A stretch of 64,000 bases of DNA, taken from NCBI GenBank assembly GCA_963750965.1, contig CAVVSK010000012.1, positions 62,001 to 126,000 on the forward strand. The letters are read 5' to 3'. The position numbers and the translations under genes are program-made. The notes beneath the pieces were generated by a model. The model worked only from the letters and a program-made list of their open reading frames with translations, had not been told where the DNA came from and searched no databases. Positions 18,102 through 26,222 of this stretch are shown in pieces (the stretch's first letter is position 1; each line of letters starts with the position of its first letter). The stretch comes from CANKHA01 sp963750965 (lineage in GTDB: Bacteria; Pseudomonadota; Alphaproteobacteria; Rhizobiales; Xanthobacteraceae).

Positions 18102-19004
18102 CAATGCTTCCCGGGCTTGTGCCGGGCATGTCGATCGCCGCGGCGCGGCGCGTGGTGGCGCAGGCATTCAGCGATGGCCGCCTGGATTCTTCCGCTCTCG
18201 ACGCGCGCCTGCTGGTGGGCCATGCGCTTGGCCTTGATCACAGCGCGCTCGCCTCCAACGGTGAACGCCAGCTGAGCCCGCCCGAAGTTTCCGCCATCAG
18301 CGACCTCGCCACCCGCCGGCTTGGCGCGTGAGCCGGTGGCGCGCATCGTAGGCCGCAAGGAATTCTGGGGGCTGGAATTTAAGGTCACGCCCGCAACCTT
18401 GGTGCCCCGGCCGGAAACTGAAACTCTGGTGGAGGCGGCGCTCGCGGCAATGCCTGACCGCTCGCTTCCGCTTCGCATCGCGGATTTCGGCACCGGCACT
18501 GGCGCGCTGTTGCTGGCGTTGTTGTCTGAGTTCCCAAATGCCGTGGGTATTGGCACCGACATGAGTGTCTCCGCGCTTGCAGTCGCACGCGACAATGCCA
18601 GTCGTCTTGGTGCCCGATCGCGCGCGTATTTTGCCGCTTGCGATTATGGCTCGGCGTTGCGCGGGCCGTTCGATCTTATTGTTTCCAATCCGCCCTATAT
18701 CGCGAGCGGCGATATGGCGGGGCTGGAGCCGGAAGTACGCAACTACGATCCGCGACTGGCGCTCGACGGCGGCATATCCGGCTTTGATGCTTACCGTACT
18801 GTGGTGGCGCATGCCGGCCGGCTGCTCGCCCCAGAGGGTATTCTGGTGGTTGAGCTGGGTGCCGGGCAGGCGTCCCTTGTGGCGGACCTGATGGGTAAGG
18901 GCGGAATCGTGGCGGATGCGCCGAAGCCGGATTTAGGTGGCCATTCTCGGGCTCTTCTGGGCCGTTCGGCCATGCGGGGGTGGCAGTCCGAAAGTGAAAA
19001 ATAG
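18098..19004 (+). pseudogene. prmC: Release factor glutamine methyltransferase PrmC, frameshifted by one extra base
   Basis: PrmC methylates the GGQ glutamine of release factors. The N-terminal helical domain (18098-18320) ends as SDLATRRL and then runs into TGA at 18329. The rest of the gene (AREPVARIVGRKEFWGLEF, then IADFGTGTGALLLALL and the catalytic VSNPPYI) is in the next frame. Deleting one base at 18321-18324 (CGG CTT G GCG CGT) gives a continuous normal PrmC. GTG 18098, ATG 18104 and ATG 18128 are possible in-frame starts; the last would begin MSIAAARR and exclude the palindrome. Confidence 0.88.
18100..18132. repeat. Palindromic repeat overlapping the prfA/prmC junction
   Basis: An imperfect palindrome (GACAATGC-TT-CCCGG ... 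CCGGG-CATGTC) with the core CCCGGGCTTGTGCCGGGCAT. This resembles the dispersed CGTCAT-GCCGGGCTTG repeat seen at 5580 and 12281. It covers the prfA stop and the first codons of prmC. Membership in the repeat family is inferred. Confidence 0.5.
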
Positions 19005-19417
19005 CACTTGGATTATTCCCTCAGAGCGACTAGCTTCTTTCCACGACATCGACCCGAGACGGTCGCAACGCGTTAATGCCCGAAGCGAGGCTTCTGAGGC
19101 GAGCGGTGCGAAAGGCGAACGAAGATAGCCGGTAAATACGGCAACGCATTCGGGTCAGACGCTTCATCGGTTAGGCGCGCATCGGCATGACGTCGATCAA
19201 TGACGCGCGGATGAGGGGTTGCCATTGCCGCTGAAGATCGCGGCGCAGGGGTTGTTGCGGCTATCGCAAAGACGGATTGCACAGGTGTAGGAAGTTTTCG
19301 GTCGACGCTCCTTGAGCAAGGCCGGTGGGGAAGTGTGTGCTTTCGAGTCTCCAAGGGGCTCAAAGTTGGTCTTCAGGGCGAGAGCGTCCGAAATCGGAGT
19401 GGCGAAAAAGGCAGATC
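19005..19417 (+). other. 413-bp non-coding leader region before the DUF4167 gene
   Basis: No convincing protein-coding frame on either strand. It has lower-complexity stretches than coding DNA and purine-rich runs near the 3' end (for example GGCGAAAAAGGCAG before the start codon). The prmC stop is at 19004, so the region holds either a promoter plus a long 5' UTR or a small RNA gene. I recognise no named RNA family, and I cannot fold it reliably by eye. Confidence 0.5.
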
Positions 19418-20146
19418 ATGAGAAACGGTCAGAACAAACGCATGCGTGGACGCAATAACAATAATCGCGGCAAGAGCTCGAACCCGCTCACGCGGGTTTA
19501 CGAATTGAACGGGCCGGACGTGAAAATCCGCGGGACGGCCTCGCATGTTGCGGAGAAATATATCCAGCTGGCGCGTGATTCCCAGGCTTCCGGGGACCCC
19601 GTGGCGGCCGAGAATTATTACCAGCACGCTGAGCATTATTTCCGCATGATCGCCGCGGCGCAGGAACAGTTCCGCCAAAGCCAGCAGCAGCCATTCCAGC
19701 GCCCGGAAGGCGAGCCGCGTGAGGAAAGCTTCGACGGCGATGACGATGATTTTCAGACTCAGGGCGAGCCGGGCTATGGCAATCGCGAGCAGACTTCCTA
19801 CCCGCCGCGCGACAATCAATTCCAGCCGCGCGAGCAACAGCATTATAATCGCGAGCAGCAGCCAAATTATAATCGCGAACAACAGCAGCCCTATCCGCCG
19901 CGCGAGCAGCCGCGGCCGCAGCAGCAGGGCGGCGGCGACGGCCAAGGCGATGTCGGCGGCTTGCCGCCTTTCATCACCGGTGGTGCCCCGCAGGCGCAGG
20001 CCGGCAGCAACGGTCACGAGGGCCAGGCCGACCGTTATCCGCTGCACCGCCGGCGCCGGCGCCATCGCGGCCCACGCAGCGACTTAACGGGCCCGCAGGG
20101 GGGCAACGAGGGCAACCAGCCAACGCCGCGCCCCACCAACGAATGA
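19418..20146 (+). CDS. DUF4167 domain-containing protein
   Basis: A 242-residue protein. The start at 19418 yields MRNGQNKRMRGRNNNN, the hallmark N-terminus of this alphaproteobacterial family. The conserved domain (residues about 10-85) includes SSNPLTRVYELNGPDVKIRG and QLARDSQASGDPVAAENYYQHAEHY, split by a short linker. The rest is low complexity: Gln/Asn/Arg/Pro-rich with repeats such as YNREQQ, ending in basic RRRRRHRG. A basic, disordered, possibly nucleic-acid-binding protein is suggested; the function is unknown. It is convergent with the next methyltransferase gene. Confidence 0.92.
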   Translation: MRNGQNKRMRGRNNNNRGKSSNPLTRVYELNGPDVKIRGTASHVAEKYIQLARDSQASGDPVAAENYYQHAEHYFRMIAAAQEQFRQSQQQPFQRPEGEPREESFDGDDDDFQTQGEPGYGNREQTSYPPRDNQFQPREQQHYNREQQPNYNREQQQPYPPREQPRPQQQGGGDGQGDVGGLPPFITGGAPQAQAGSNGHEGQADRYPLHRRRRRHRGPRSDLTGPQGGNEGNQPTPRPTNE

Positions 20147-20173
20147 TTGTTCGCTCAAGCTAGCGCCGCGCGA

Positions 20174-20920
20174 TCAAATCGCACCCGCGGCTCCGCCCGG
20201 CGCGGGCGCGAGCGCAGGTTCCAGCGCCGGCACCAGCCGGCGCTTTTCTTTGCCTGCGGGAAGCGCCCGATAGACCTGCTTGGTCGCCTCCACGATATGC
20301 ACGCCGGCAAAGGGCGCAGAGATTGTCGAACCGACGCGTTCCCATGCGGGCGCCGAGCGCAAAAACCATTTGCGTCCGATCGGCGGCACGTAGAGCGCTT
20401 CGTCCCAGCCGACTGGAGTGAACCAGGTTTCACGCAGCAGATGGATGATCTGCGACCGCGAATACGGCCGGCCGTGGCCGAAAGGCGTGGTGTCCATGCG
20501 CGCCCAAACCCCGCGCCGGTTCGGCACTACCGCCAATAATTTGCCGCCCGCCGACAACACGCGCCAGACCTCGCGCAGCAGCTGCGTCGGGTCCCGCGAC
20601 ATCTCAAGCGAATGCACCAGCAACACGAGATCGACGGCACCATCGGGCAGCGGCATCTCGCTTTCGTCCACGAGCGCCGTCAGCGCGGGCCGTGCCGAGG
20701 GCCATTTCACCACGCCCTGAGCGCCGGGCATGAAGGCGAGACAGCGTTCCGCCTCCTCGCGAAACAGCCCGAGATAGGGTGTCGGATAGCCGACGCCAAG
20801 CACACGCAAGGCGCGCGCATCGGTCCAGCGCCCGCGAATGCTACGGCCGATAAAGCGGCGGGCAACCACGCCAAGTTGATGAGCATAGAAGCTTCGAAGG
20901 TCGACGACGTCTATAGACAT
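20174..20920 (-). CDS. Class I SAM-dependent methyltransferase (type 11)
   Basis: A 248-residue methyltransferase beginning MSIDVVDLRSFYAHQLG, with a type-11 methyltransferase core (PDGAVDLVLLVHSLEMS; LREVWRVLSAGGKLLAVVPN). The SAM-binding glycine motif is degenerate (RVLGVGYPTPYLG). It lies divergently next to gloB, an arrangement common in this order. Substrate unknown. The C-terminus is Ala/Pro-rich. Confidence 0.85.
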   Translation of the reverse strand: MSIDVVDLRSFYAHQLGVVARRFIGRSIRGRWTDARALRVLGVGYPTPYLGLFREEAERCLAFMPGAQGVVKWPSARPALTALVDESEMPLPDGAVDLVLLVHSLEMSRDPTQLLREVWRVLSAGGKLLAVVPNRRGVWARMDTTPFGHGRPYSRSQIIHLLRETWFTPVGWDEALYVPPIGRKWFLRSAPAWERVGSTISAPFAGVHIVEATKQVYRALPAGKEKRRLVPALEPALAPAPGGAAGAI

Positions 20921-20962
20921 GGCGCTATATTATCATGGAACCAGTGAAAGGATTGAACCGCC

Positions 20963-21743
20963 ATGGCAGCCCAAGTCCCTGCCCAAGTCCGTCTATTTCT
21001 TTGCCTGCAAGATAACTACGGCGTCCTTGTGCATGATCCATCGAGCGGAGCGACCGCCGCGATCGACGCCCCCGAAGCGGCCCCGGTGGAAGCGGCGCTG
21101 AAGGGCAACGGCTGGAAACTCACCGATATTCTTGTCACCCATCATCATAGCGATCACACCGGCGGGATCGCCGCGCTCAAGCAACAATATGGTTGCCGGG
21201 TGGTTGCTCCGCGCGGCGAAGCCGCGAAAATCCCGCAGGTGGATGAGACGGTCGGCGAAGGCGAAACGGTCAAGGTGGGAAATCTCACGGCGCGTGTGCT
21301 GGAGACGCCCGGACATACGCTGGGACATATCGCCTATTGGTTTGATGCCGACAAGCTCGCATTCGTCGGCGATACGCTTTTCTCGATCGGCTGCGGCCGG
21401 GTGATCGAAGGCAATCCGGAGATGATGTGGCGCTCGCTCGCCAAGCTGCGCGACCTGCCGGGCGAGACGCGGATTTTCTGCGGGCACGAATACACAAAGG
21501 CCAATATCCGATTCGCGCTGACGATCGAGCCGGAGAATAAGGCGCTGCTTGCGCGCGCAGCGCGAGGTGGACAAGCTGGTGGCCGGGAAAAGGCCGACGC
21601 TCCCCACGACCCTGGCGGAGGAACGCGAGGCCAATGTGTTCCTGCGCGCCGATGTGCCTGAGGTGGCGGCTGCAGTGGGAATGAGCGGCAAGCCGCCGGC
21701 GGAGGTGTTTGCCGAAGTGCGGGCGCGGAAGAACAAGTTCTAG
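20963..21743 (+). pseudogene. gloB: Hydroxyacylglutathione hydrolase (glyoxalase II), frameshifted near 3' end
   Basis: Metallo-beta-lactamase-fold enzyme that hydrolyses S-lactoylglutathione in methylglyoxal detoxification. The metal motif THHHSDHTGG, GHTLGH, and FCGHEYTKANI are intact in the first frame (20963 to about 21559). The conserved C-terminal domain (REVDKLVAG... to ARKNKF, stop 21743) is in the next frame. Removing one G near 21560 (GCA G CGC GAG) joins them as NKALLARAREVDKL. As read, the substrate-binding C-terminal domain is lost. Confidence 0.88.
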
Positions 21744-21836
21744 CGGCTTTGCGCGGGTCGTTAGCCTCCCGTCCCCGGCGAAACGACGGCAATGAAGGAG
21801 GTGATGAGGAATTCGACGCTCAGACTGCGTTCCCCA

Positions 21837-22562
21837 TCACACCATGTACTGCCCGCCATTGGCGGTCAGCGTGGAACCGGTAATAAAGCCGGACTGTTCG
21901 GCGGCGAGAAAGACTACGCAGCGCGCGATCTCATCCGGCGTGCCGAGCCGCCCCGTTGGGATTTGCGGGATGATGCGCTTCTCCAACACCTCCTGCGGCA
22001 TGGCCTGCACCATCTCGGTGCCGATATAGCCGGGGCAGATCGCGTTCACCGTGATGCCGACGCGCGCATTCTCCTGCGCCAGGGCCTTGGTGAAGCCCAA
22101 CTCCCCCGCCTTGGCTGCGGAATAATTCGACTGCCCCATCTGGCCTTTCTGGCCGTTGATCGAGGAGATGCAGATGATGCGGCCGAACTTGCGCTCGCGC
22201 ATACCCTCGATCACCGGACGGCACATGTTGAACAGGGAGTTCAAATTGGTGTCGATCACCGAGCGCCACTGCTCGACGTCCATCTTGTGGAACATGCCGT
22301 CGCGGGTGATGCCGGCGTTGTTGACCAGTACCTCCACGGGGCCGAGGTCAGCTTCGATTTTCTTCAGGCCGGCCGCGCAAGCCTCGTGAGAGGAGACGTC
22401 CCATTTGTACACCGGGATGCCGGTTTCGGCCTTGAATTTGTTGGCGGCCTCGTCGTTGCCGGCGTAAATCGCCGCCACTTTGTAGCCCGCCTCCTTCAAC
22501 GCCTTCGCTATCGCCGCCCCAATCCCGCGCGTGCCGCCGGTAACCACCGCAACGCGTGCCAT
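21837..22562 (-). CDS. phaB: Acetoacetyl-CoA reductase PhaB
   Basis: NADPH-dependent reductase that makes (R)-3-hydroxybutyryl-CoA for polyhydroxybutyrate. A 241-residue short-chain dehydrogenase with the cofactor motif TGGTRGIG at residues 8-15, NNAG, and catalytic Ser134, Tyr147, Lys151 (SNYSAAKAG). The C-terminus TLTANGGQYMV is typical of PhaB. It lies downstream of phaA on the same strand, 59 bp apart, with a hairpin in the gap. Confidence 0.96.
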   Translation of the reverse strand: MARVAVVTGGTRGIGAAIAKALKEAGYKVAAIYAGNDEAANKFKAETGIPVYKWDVSSHEACAAGLKKIEADLGPVEVLVNNAGITRDGMFHKMDVEQWRSVIDTNLNSLFNMCRPVIEGMRERKFGRIICISSINGQKGQMGQSNYSAAKAGELGFTKALAQENARVGITVNAICPGYIGTEMVQAMPQEVLEKRIIPQIPTGRLGTPDEIARCVVFLAAEQSGFITGSTLTANGGQYMV

Positions 22563-22588
22563 GACCTATTGCCTCCGCACTTGGTCTC

Positions 22589-22612
22589 CCTCTCCCCGAA
22601 AGTGGGGAGAGG
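22589..22612. repeat. Hairpin between phaA and phaB
   Basis: A perfect 9-bp stem (CCTCTCCCC / GGGGAGAGG) with a 6-nt loop (GAAAGT) lies in the phaA-phaB intercistronic gap. No T-run follows on the transcribed strand, so it is more likely an mRNA-stability or dispersed repeat element than a terminator. Confidence 0.7.
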
Positions 22613-22621
22613 AAAGACGCA

Positions 22622-23797
22622 TCACCTTTCCACGCACATCGCGATGCCCATGCCACCGCCGATGCAGAGCGTGGCGAGACCCTTCTTCGCGTTCCGCTTC
22701 TGCATCTCGAAGAGCAACGTTGTGAGCACGCGCGAGCCCGAGGCGCCAACCGGATGGCCCAGCGCGATGGCGCCGCCGTTGACATTGACCTTCTCGGTAT
22801 CCCAGCCGAGATCCTTGTTCACGGCGCAAGCCTGCGCGGCAAAGGCCTCATTCGCTTCGATCAAATCCAGGTCTTCGATCTTCCAGCCGGCCTTTTTAAG
22901 CGCGGCGCGCGAGGCGGGGATCGGCCCGGTGCCCATGATGGAAGGATCGACGCCGGCATGCGCCCAGGAGACGATGCGGGCGAGCGGCTTGCGGCCTTCC
23001 TTCTCCGCCTGGCTGGCTTTCATCAGCACCACCACGGCAGCTCCATCATTGATGCCGGAGGCATTGCCGGCGGTCACGGTGCCTTCCTTGTCAAAGGCCG
23101 GCCGCAGCTTCGTCATGCCGTCGAGCGTCGAGCCGTGGCGCGGATATTCGTCGCTATCGACCACCACGTCGCCCTTGCGGGTCTTCACCGTGACCGGAAC
23201 GATCTCGTCCTTGAAGCGACCGGCCTTCTGCGCGGTCTCCGCCTTGTTCTGCGACTTGACCGCAAACTCATCCTGCTGCTGGCGCGTGATCTGCCACTGC
23301 TTGGCGACGTTCTCCGCGGTCGTTCCCATGTGATAGCCGTTGAAGGCATCCCACAGCCCGTCCTTGATCATGGTATCGACCATGTCGAAGTTGCCCATCT
23401 TCACCCCGTTGCGCAGATAGGCGCAATGCGGGGCCATGCTCATCAACTCTTGGCCGCCCGCGACCACGATCTCGGAATCGCCGTTGAGGATGGCCTGATA
23501 ACCCAGCGCTACCGCGCGCAGGCCGGAGCCGCAAAGCTGATTTACCCCCCAGGCCGGACTCTGCACCGGGATGCCGGCCGCCACCGATGCCTGCCGCGCG
23601 GGATTCTGCCCTTGGCCCGCGGTGAGTATCTGGCCCATGATCACCTCAGACACCTGGTCTGGCTCGATCCCGGCGCGCTCGAGCGCCGCCCTGATGGCAA
23701 CTTTGCCGAGTTCGTGCGCCGGCAAGCTGGAAAGGGCTCCATTAAACGCACCTACTGCCGTGCGGGCGGCACTGACGATGACGATGTCGTCTTTCAT
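22622..23797 (-). CDS. phaA: Acetyl-CoA acetyltransferase PhaA
   Basis: Thiolase that condenses two acetyl-CoA to acetoacetyl-CoA, the first step of PHB synthesis; 391 residues. The acyl-Cys is in NQLCGSGLRAVALG, and C-terminal GHPVGASGSRVL and CIGGGMGIAMCVER carry the catalytic His and Cys. AGGAG sits 7 nt before the ATG. It is divergent from phaR, which is expected to control PHB granule genes. Confidence 0.97.
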   Translation of the reverse strand: MKDDIVIVSAARTAVGAFNGALSSLPAHELGKVAIRAALERAGIEPDQVSEVIMGQILTAGQGQNPARQASVAAGIPVQSPAWGVNQLCGSGLRAVALGYQAILNGDSEIVVAGGQELMSMAPHCAYLRNGVKMGNFDMVDTMIKDGLWDAFNGYHMGTTAENVAKQWQITRQQQDEFAVKSQNKAETAQKAGRFKDEIVPVTVKTRKGDVVVDSDEYPRHGSTLDGMTKLRPAFDKEGTVTAGNASGINDGAAVVVLMKASQAEKEGRKPLARIVSWAHAGVDPSIMGTGPIPASRAALKKAGWKIEDLDLIEANEAFAAQACAVNKDLGWDTEKVNVNGGAIALGHPVGASGSRVLTTLLFEMQKRNAKKGLATLCIGGGMGIAMCVER

Positions 23798-23955
23798 CTG
23801 AAACTCCTGTTATCGGGATAGGCCATGCAAAAGCAGTGCCCTTCCCGGGTCCTGTAGCACCTTGGCAGACTGATCCAACCCTATCGTGACAAAACGGTGG
23901 CCCGGTCCGAAGGAAAGAGGTTATCCTGCCTGTCTAGCTAGGCCGGAACCGACGT

Positions 23956-24534
23956 ATGGCAAAGTCCGAAGTACCGATCACCATCAAGAAATACGCCAAC
24001 CGCCGACTCTACAACACCGGCACCAGTACCTATGTCACGCTCGAGGACCTCGCCGTGATGGTCAAAAAAGGCGAGGATTTTGTGGTCTATGACGCCAAAA
24101 CCGGCGAGGACATCACCCGTTCCGTGCTGGCGCAAATTATCTTTGAGCAGGAGAACAAGGAAGGGCAGAGTCTGCTGCCAATCGCATTCCTGCGGCAGCT
24201 GATCCGCTTCTACGGCGACAGCATGCAGACGCTGGTACCGCGCTTTCTCGAAATCTCCATGAGCTCGCTCACCCGCGAGCAAGAGAAGATGCGCGAGCAG
24301 GTGGCGCAGGCCTTCGGCGCCAGCGGCTTTGGCACGCTGGAAGACCAGGTGCGGCGGAACATGGAGATGTTCCAGCGGGCCTTCACAATGTTCGCGCCTT
24401 TCGCCCGCACAGAAAACTCCGAGGGCGGGGACAAGCCCCCGTCGCGTGGCGGCAGCGACATCGATGATCTCAAGCGTCAGCTGGACGAGATGCAAAAGCG
24501 GCTCGATCGCCTCGGCGACAAGGGCAAAGAATAG
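23956..24534 (+). CDS. phaR: Polyhydroxyalkanoate synthesis repressor PhaR
   Basis: Transcriptional repressor that binds PHB granules and phasin promoters; 192 residues. The N-terminal DNA-binding domain (ITIKKYANRRLYNTGTSTYV) and the adjacent PHB-accumulation domain (SVLAQIIFEQENKEGQSLLP) are intact. The C-terminus is a predicted coiled coil (DDLKRQLDEMQKRLDRL). The 158-bp divergent gap to phaA carries both promoters; an operator cannot be pinned by eye. Confidence 0.95.
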   Translation: MAKSEVPITIKKYANRRLYNTGTSTYVTLEDLAVMVKKGEDFVVYDAKTGEDITRSVLAQIIFEQENKEGQSLLPIAFLRQLIRFYGDSMQTLVPRFLEISMSSLTREQEKMREQVAQAFGASGFGTLEDQVRRNMEMFQRAFTMFAPFARTENSEGGDKPPSRGGSDIDDLKRQLDEMQKRLDRLGDKGKE

Positions 24535-24655
24535 GTCAAGATCAGGACACGACCGGCCGCCGCTAACGCCCGCCTAAGCTCGACGCGACGCGGCGCCGGC
24601 ATATGCGCCCGCAGCAGCACGGCGATAGACCTATTTCAGGAAAGTTGAAGCGGCG

Positions 24656-25072
24656 TCAGGAGATGATGCGGTCCGCGCTCTCAATGCCAATATCCCGCTG
24701 CGCCGTGCGGACGCTGACGCTGAAGCCGCCGAGTACATCGACAAAGGCCGTGACCATCAGCAGAAAAAAGGTGGATGTCGCCGCCCGCTCCACCAGCAGA
24801 AACTCAACGATCATGGCGATGAACAGCAGCATCGACAGCATGTGATCGACGATGCCGCGACTCCCAATCCGCGTCGATTTTATGATTTCCACAAAAAGCA
24901 GCAGGATCGAAAATGCGATCAGCAGGTCGCTAGGCGAGACACCCCATTCACCGCCTGATCTCATATGCACGGAGGTGAGAGGCTGCGTCCAGCCGGTCAC
25001 GCCGAAGATGAAGGCGAAGATGTTGTAGAGCACGAAGGGGATCAGCAGGAGGGGAAAGCCAATGAGAAACAT
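24656..25072 (-). CDS. Hypothetical membrane protein
   Basis: A 138-residue hydrophobic protein with about four membrane segments (FLIGFPLLLIPFVLYNIFAF; DLLIAFSILLLFVEII; MLSMLLFIAMIVEFLLV; FFLLMVTAFVDVLGGFSV). The start at 25072 is chosen because it follows GAGGAAAAG and begins directly with a hydrophobic segment. It lies 44 bp downstream of rpmF on the same strand. I do not recognise a named family and assign no function. Confidence 0.7.
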   Translation of the reverse strand: MFLIGFPLLLIPFVLYNIFAFIFGVTGWTQPLTSVHMRSGGEWGVSPSDLLIAFSILLLFVEIIKSTRIGSRGIVDHMLSMLLFIAMIVEFLLVERAATSTFFLLMVTAFVDVLGGFSVSVRTAQRDIGIESADRIIS

Positions 25073-25116
25073 GGACGTCTTTTCCTCGCGCTGACGGTAG
25101 CCGTGCAAAAGCCGGA

Positions 25117-25305
25117 TCAGGCCTCGGCCTTCTTTGGCTTCAAAATCTGCCGGCCCTTATATTTGCCGGTCTTCAGGTCGATGTGGTGCGGCCGGCGCAG
25201 CTCGCCGGAATCCTTGTCCTCGACGTAGGCCGGCTTCTTCAGCGCATCGGCGGAACGGCGCATCCCGCGGCGGGAGGGCGAGGTTTTTCTTTTTGGAACA
25301 GCCAC
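25117..25305 (-). CDS. rpmF: 50S ribosomal protein L32
   Basis: A 62-residue protein, AVPKRKTSPSRRGMRRSADA at the N-terminus and HHIDLKTGKYKGRQIL further on, diagnostic of L32 of the zinc-free alphaproteobacterial type. The start codon is GTG (25305), preceded by GAGGAGA 9 nt upstream. It lies downstream of mtgA on the same strand. Confidence 0.97.
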   Translation of the reverse strand: MAVPKRKTSPSRRGMRRSADALKKPAYVEDKDSGELRRPHHIDLKTGKYKGRQILKPKKAEA

Positions 25306-25466
25306 TGCTCAATCTCCTCAAACGGACGCCGGCGCAGAGCGCGGAAAGGTCCTTCTGGTGGGTCAGATGTGGGGGCTTATAGAGGAAGGCAGGTGCGAAA
25401 ACTAGTGCCCCGGCCTCCGGAGTTTGTGATCCATCACGGCATTTCCTGACACGAACATCGGCGGCA

Positions 25467-26174
25467 CTAGGGCGTTTTCCGGGGCCGGATGCAGTCGGCC
25501 GCCCAGGCCGAGCGCCCAGCGCGCGCCCGGTAAATGCCAGCCAGGCGCTGCACATCGCGGCGCGGCTGGCGGGCGCTGCGGACCTTCGGATTGGGCAGGA
25601 TCGCCGCCAGCAGGGCGGCTTCGCCGGGACTAAGCTGTCGCGCCGACTTGCCGAATGCAAAGCGGGAGCCCGCCTCGGCTCCGAATTGCCCGTCGGGTCC
25701 CCATTCGGCGATATTGAGATAGATCTCCATGATCCGGCGCTTGGGCAGCACTAGATCCGCCCACATTGCCAGCGGGAATTCCAGGATTTTTCGCGCAACG
25801 CTTCGACCCGGCCAGAGGAACAGGTTCTTGACCGCTTGTTGCGTGATGGTCGAGCCCCCGCGCAGCTGGTCGAGGTCCTCCGCCTCCTCGACGATGCCGC
25901 GCAGTTCCTGAAAATCGACGCCGTGGTGACTGCAATAGCGCCCATCCTCGGCCAGGATTACGGTGAGCGGCAGGGTGGGCCCGATCTGCGCCAGCGGCAC
26001 GAACGTCCGATCCACCCGCTGCCCGCTCACCCAGCGCCAAACCATGAGCGTGGAGACTGGATTAACGAAGCGGTAGAGCGGCACAAGCGCATAGGGCAGC
26101 AGGATGAATACGCCTGCGACGAGAATCGCCGCGCGCAGCAGGCGCGAGCTTGCTAGCGATTTTCCCAGTCCCAT
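25467..26174 (-). CDS. mtgA: Monofunctional peptidoglycan glycosyltransferase MtgA
   Basis: Polymerises lipid II into glycan strands. It has 235 residues: one N-terminal membrane anchor (about residues 13-36) and a GT51 domain. The catalytic Glu is in AEDGRYCSHHGVDF, followed by RGGSTITQQAVKNLFL and LPKRRIMEIYLNIAEWG. No transpeptidase domain is present, which distinguishes it from class A PBPs. It is divergent from ispA. Confidence 0.95.
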   Translation of the reverse strand: MGLGKSLASSRLLRAAILVAGVFILLPYALVPLYRFVNPVSTLMVWRWVSGQRVDRTFVPLAQIGPTLPLTVILAEDGRYCSHHGVDFQELRGIVEEAEDLDQLRGGSTITQQAVKNLFLWPGRSVARKILEFPLAMWADLVLPKRRIMEIYLNIAEWGPDGQFGAEAGSRFAFGKSARQLSPGEAALLAAILPNPKVRSARQPRRDVQRLAGIYRARAGRSAWAADCIRPRKTP

Positions 26175-26222
26175 GTTTCAAAACTATCCGATTTTGCGCT
26201 AACAGATGCAGCCGGCGGCGCC

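Noticed and set aside
18316..18331. Programmed +1 frameshift in prmC like that in prfB
   Set aside because: The slip would occur before, not at, a stop codon, no stimulatory Shine-Dalgarno-like element is visible, and many other genes show the same one-base excess.
21792..23333. 513-codon plus-strand frame across phaB and phaA
   Set aside because: Entirely opposite two canonical PHB genes; no domain-like sequence.
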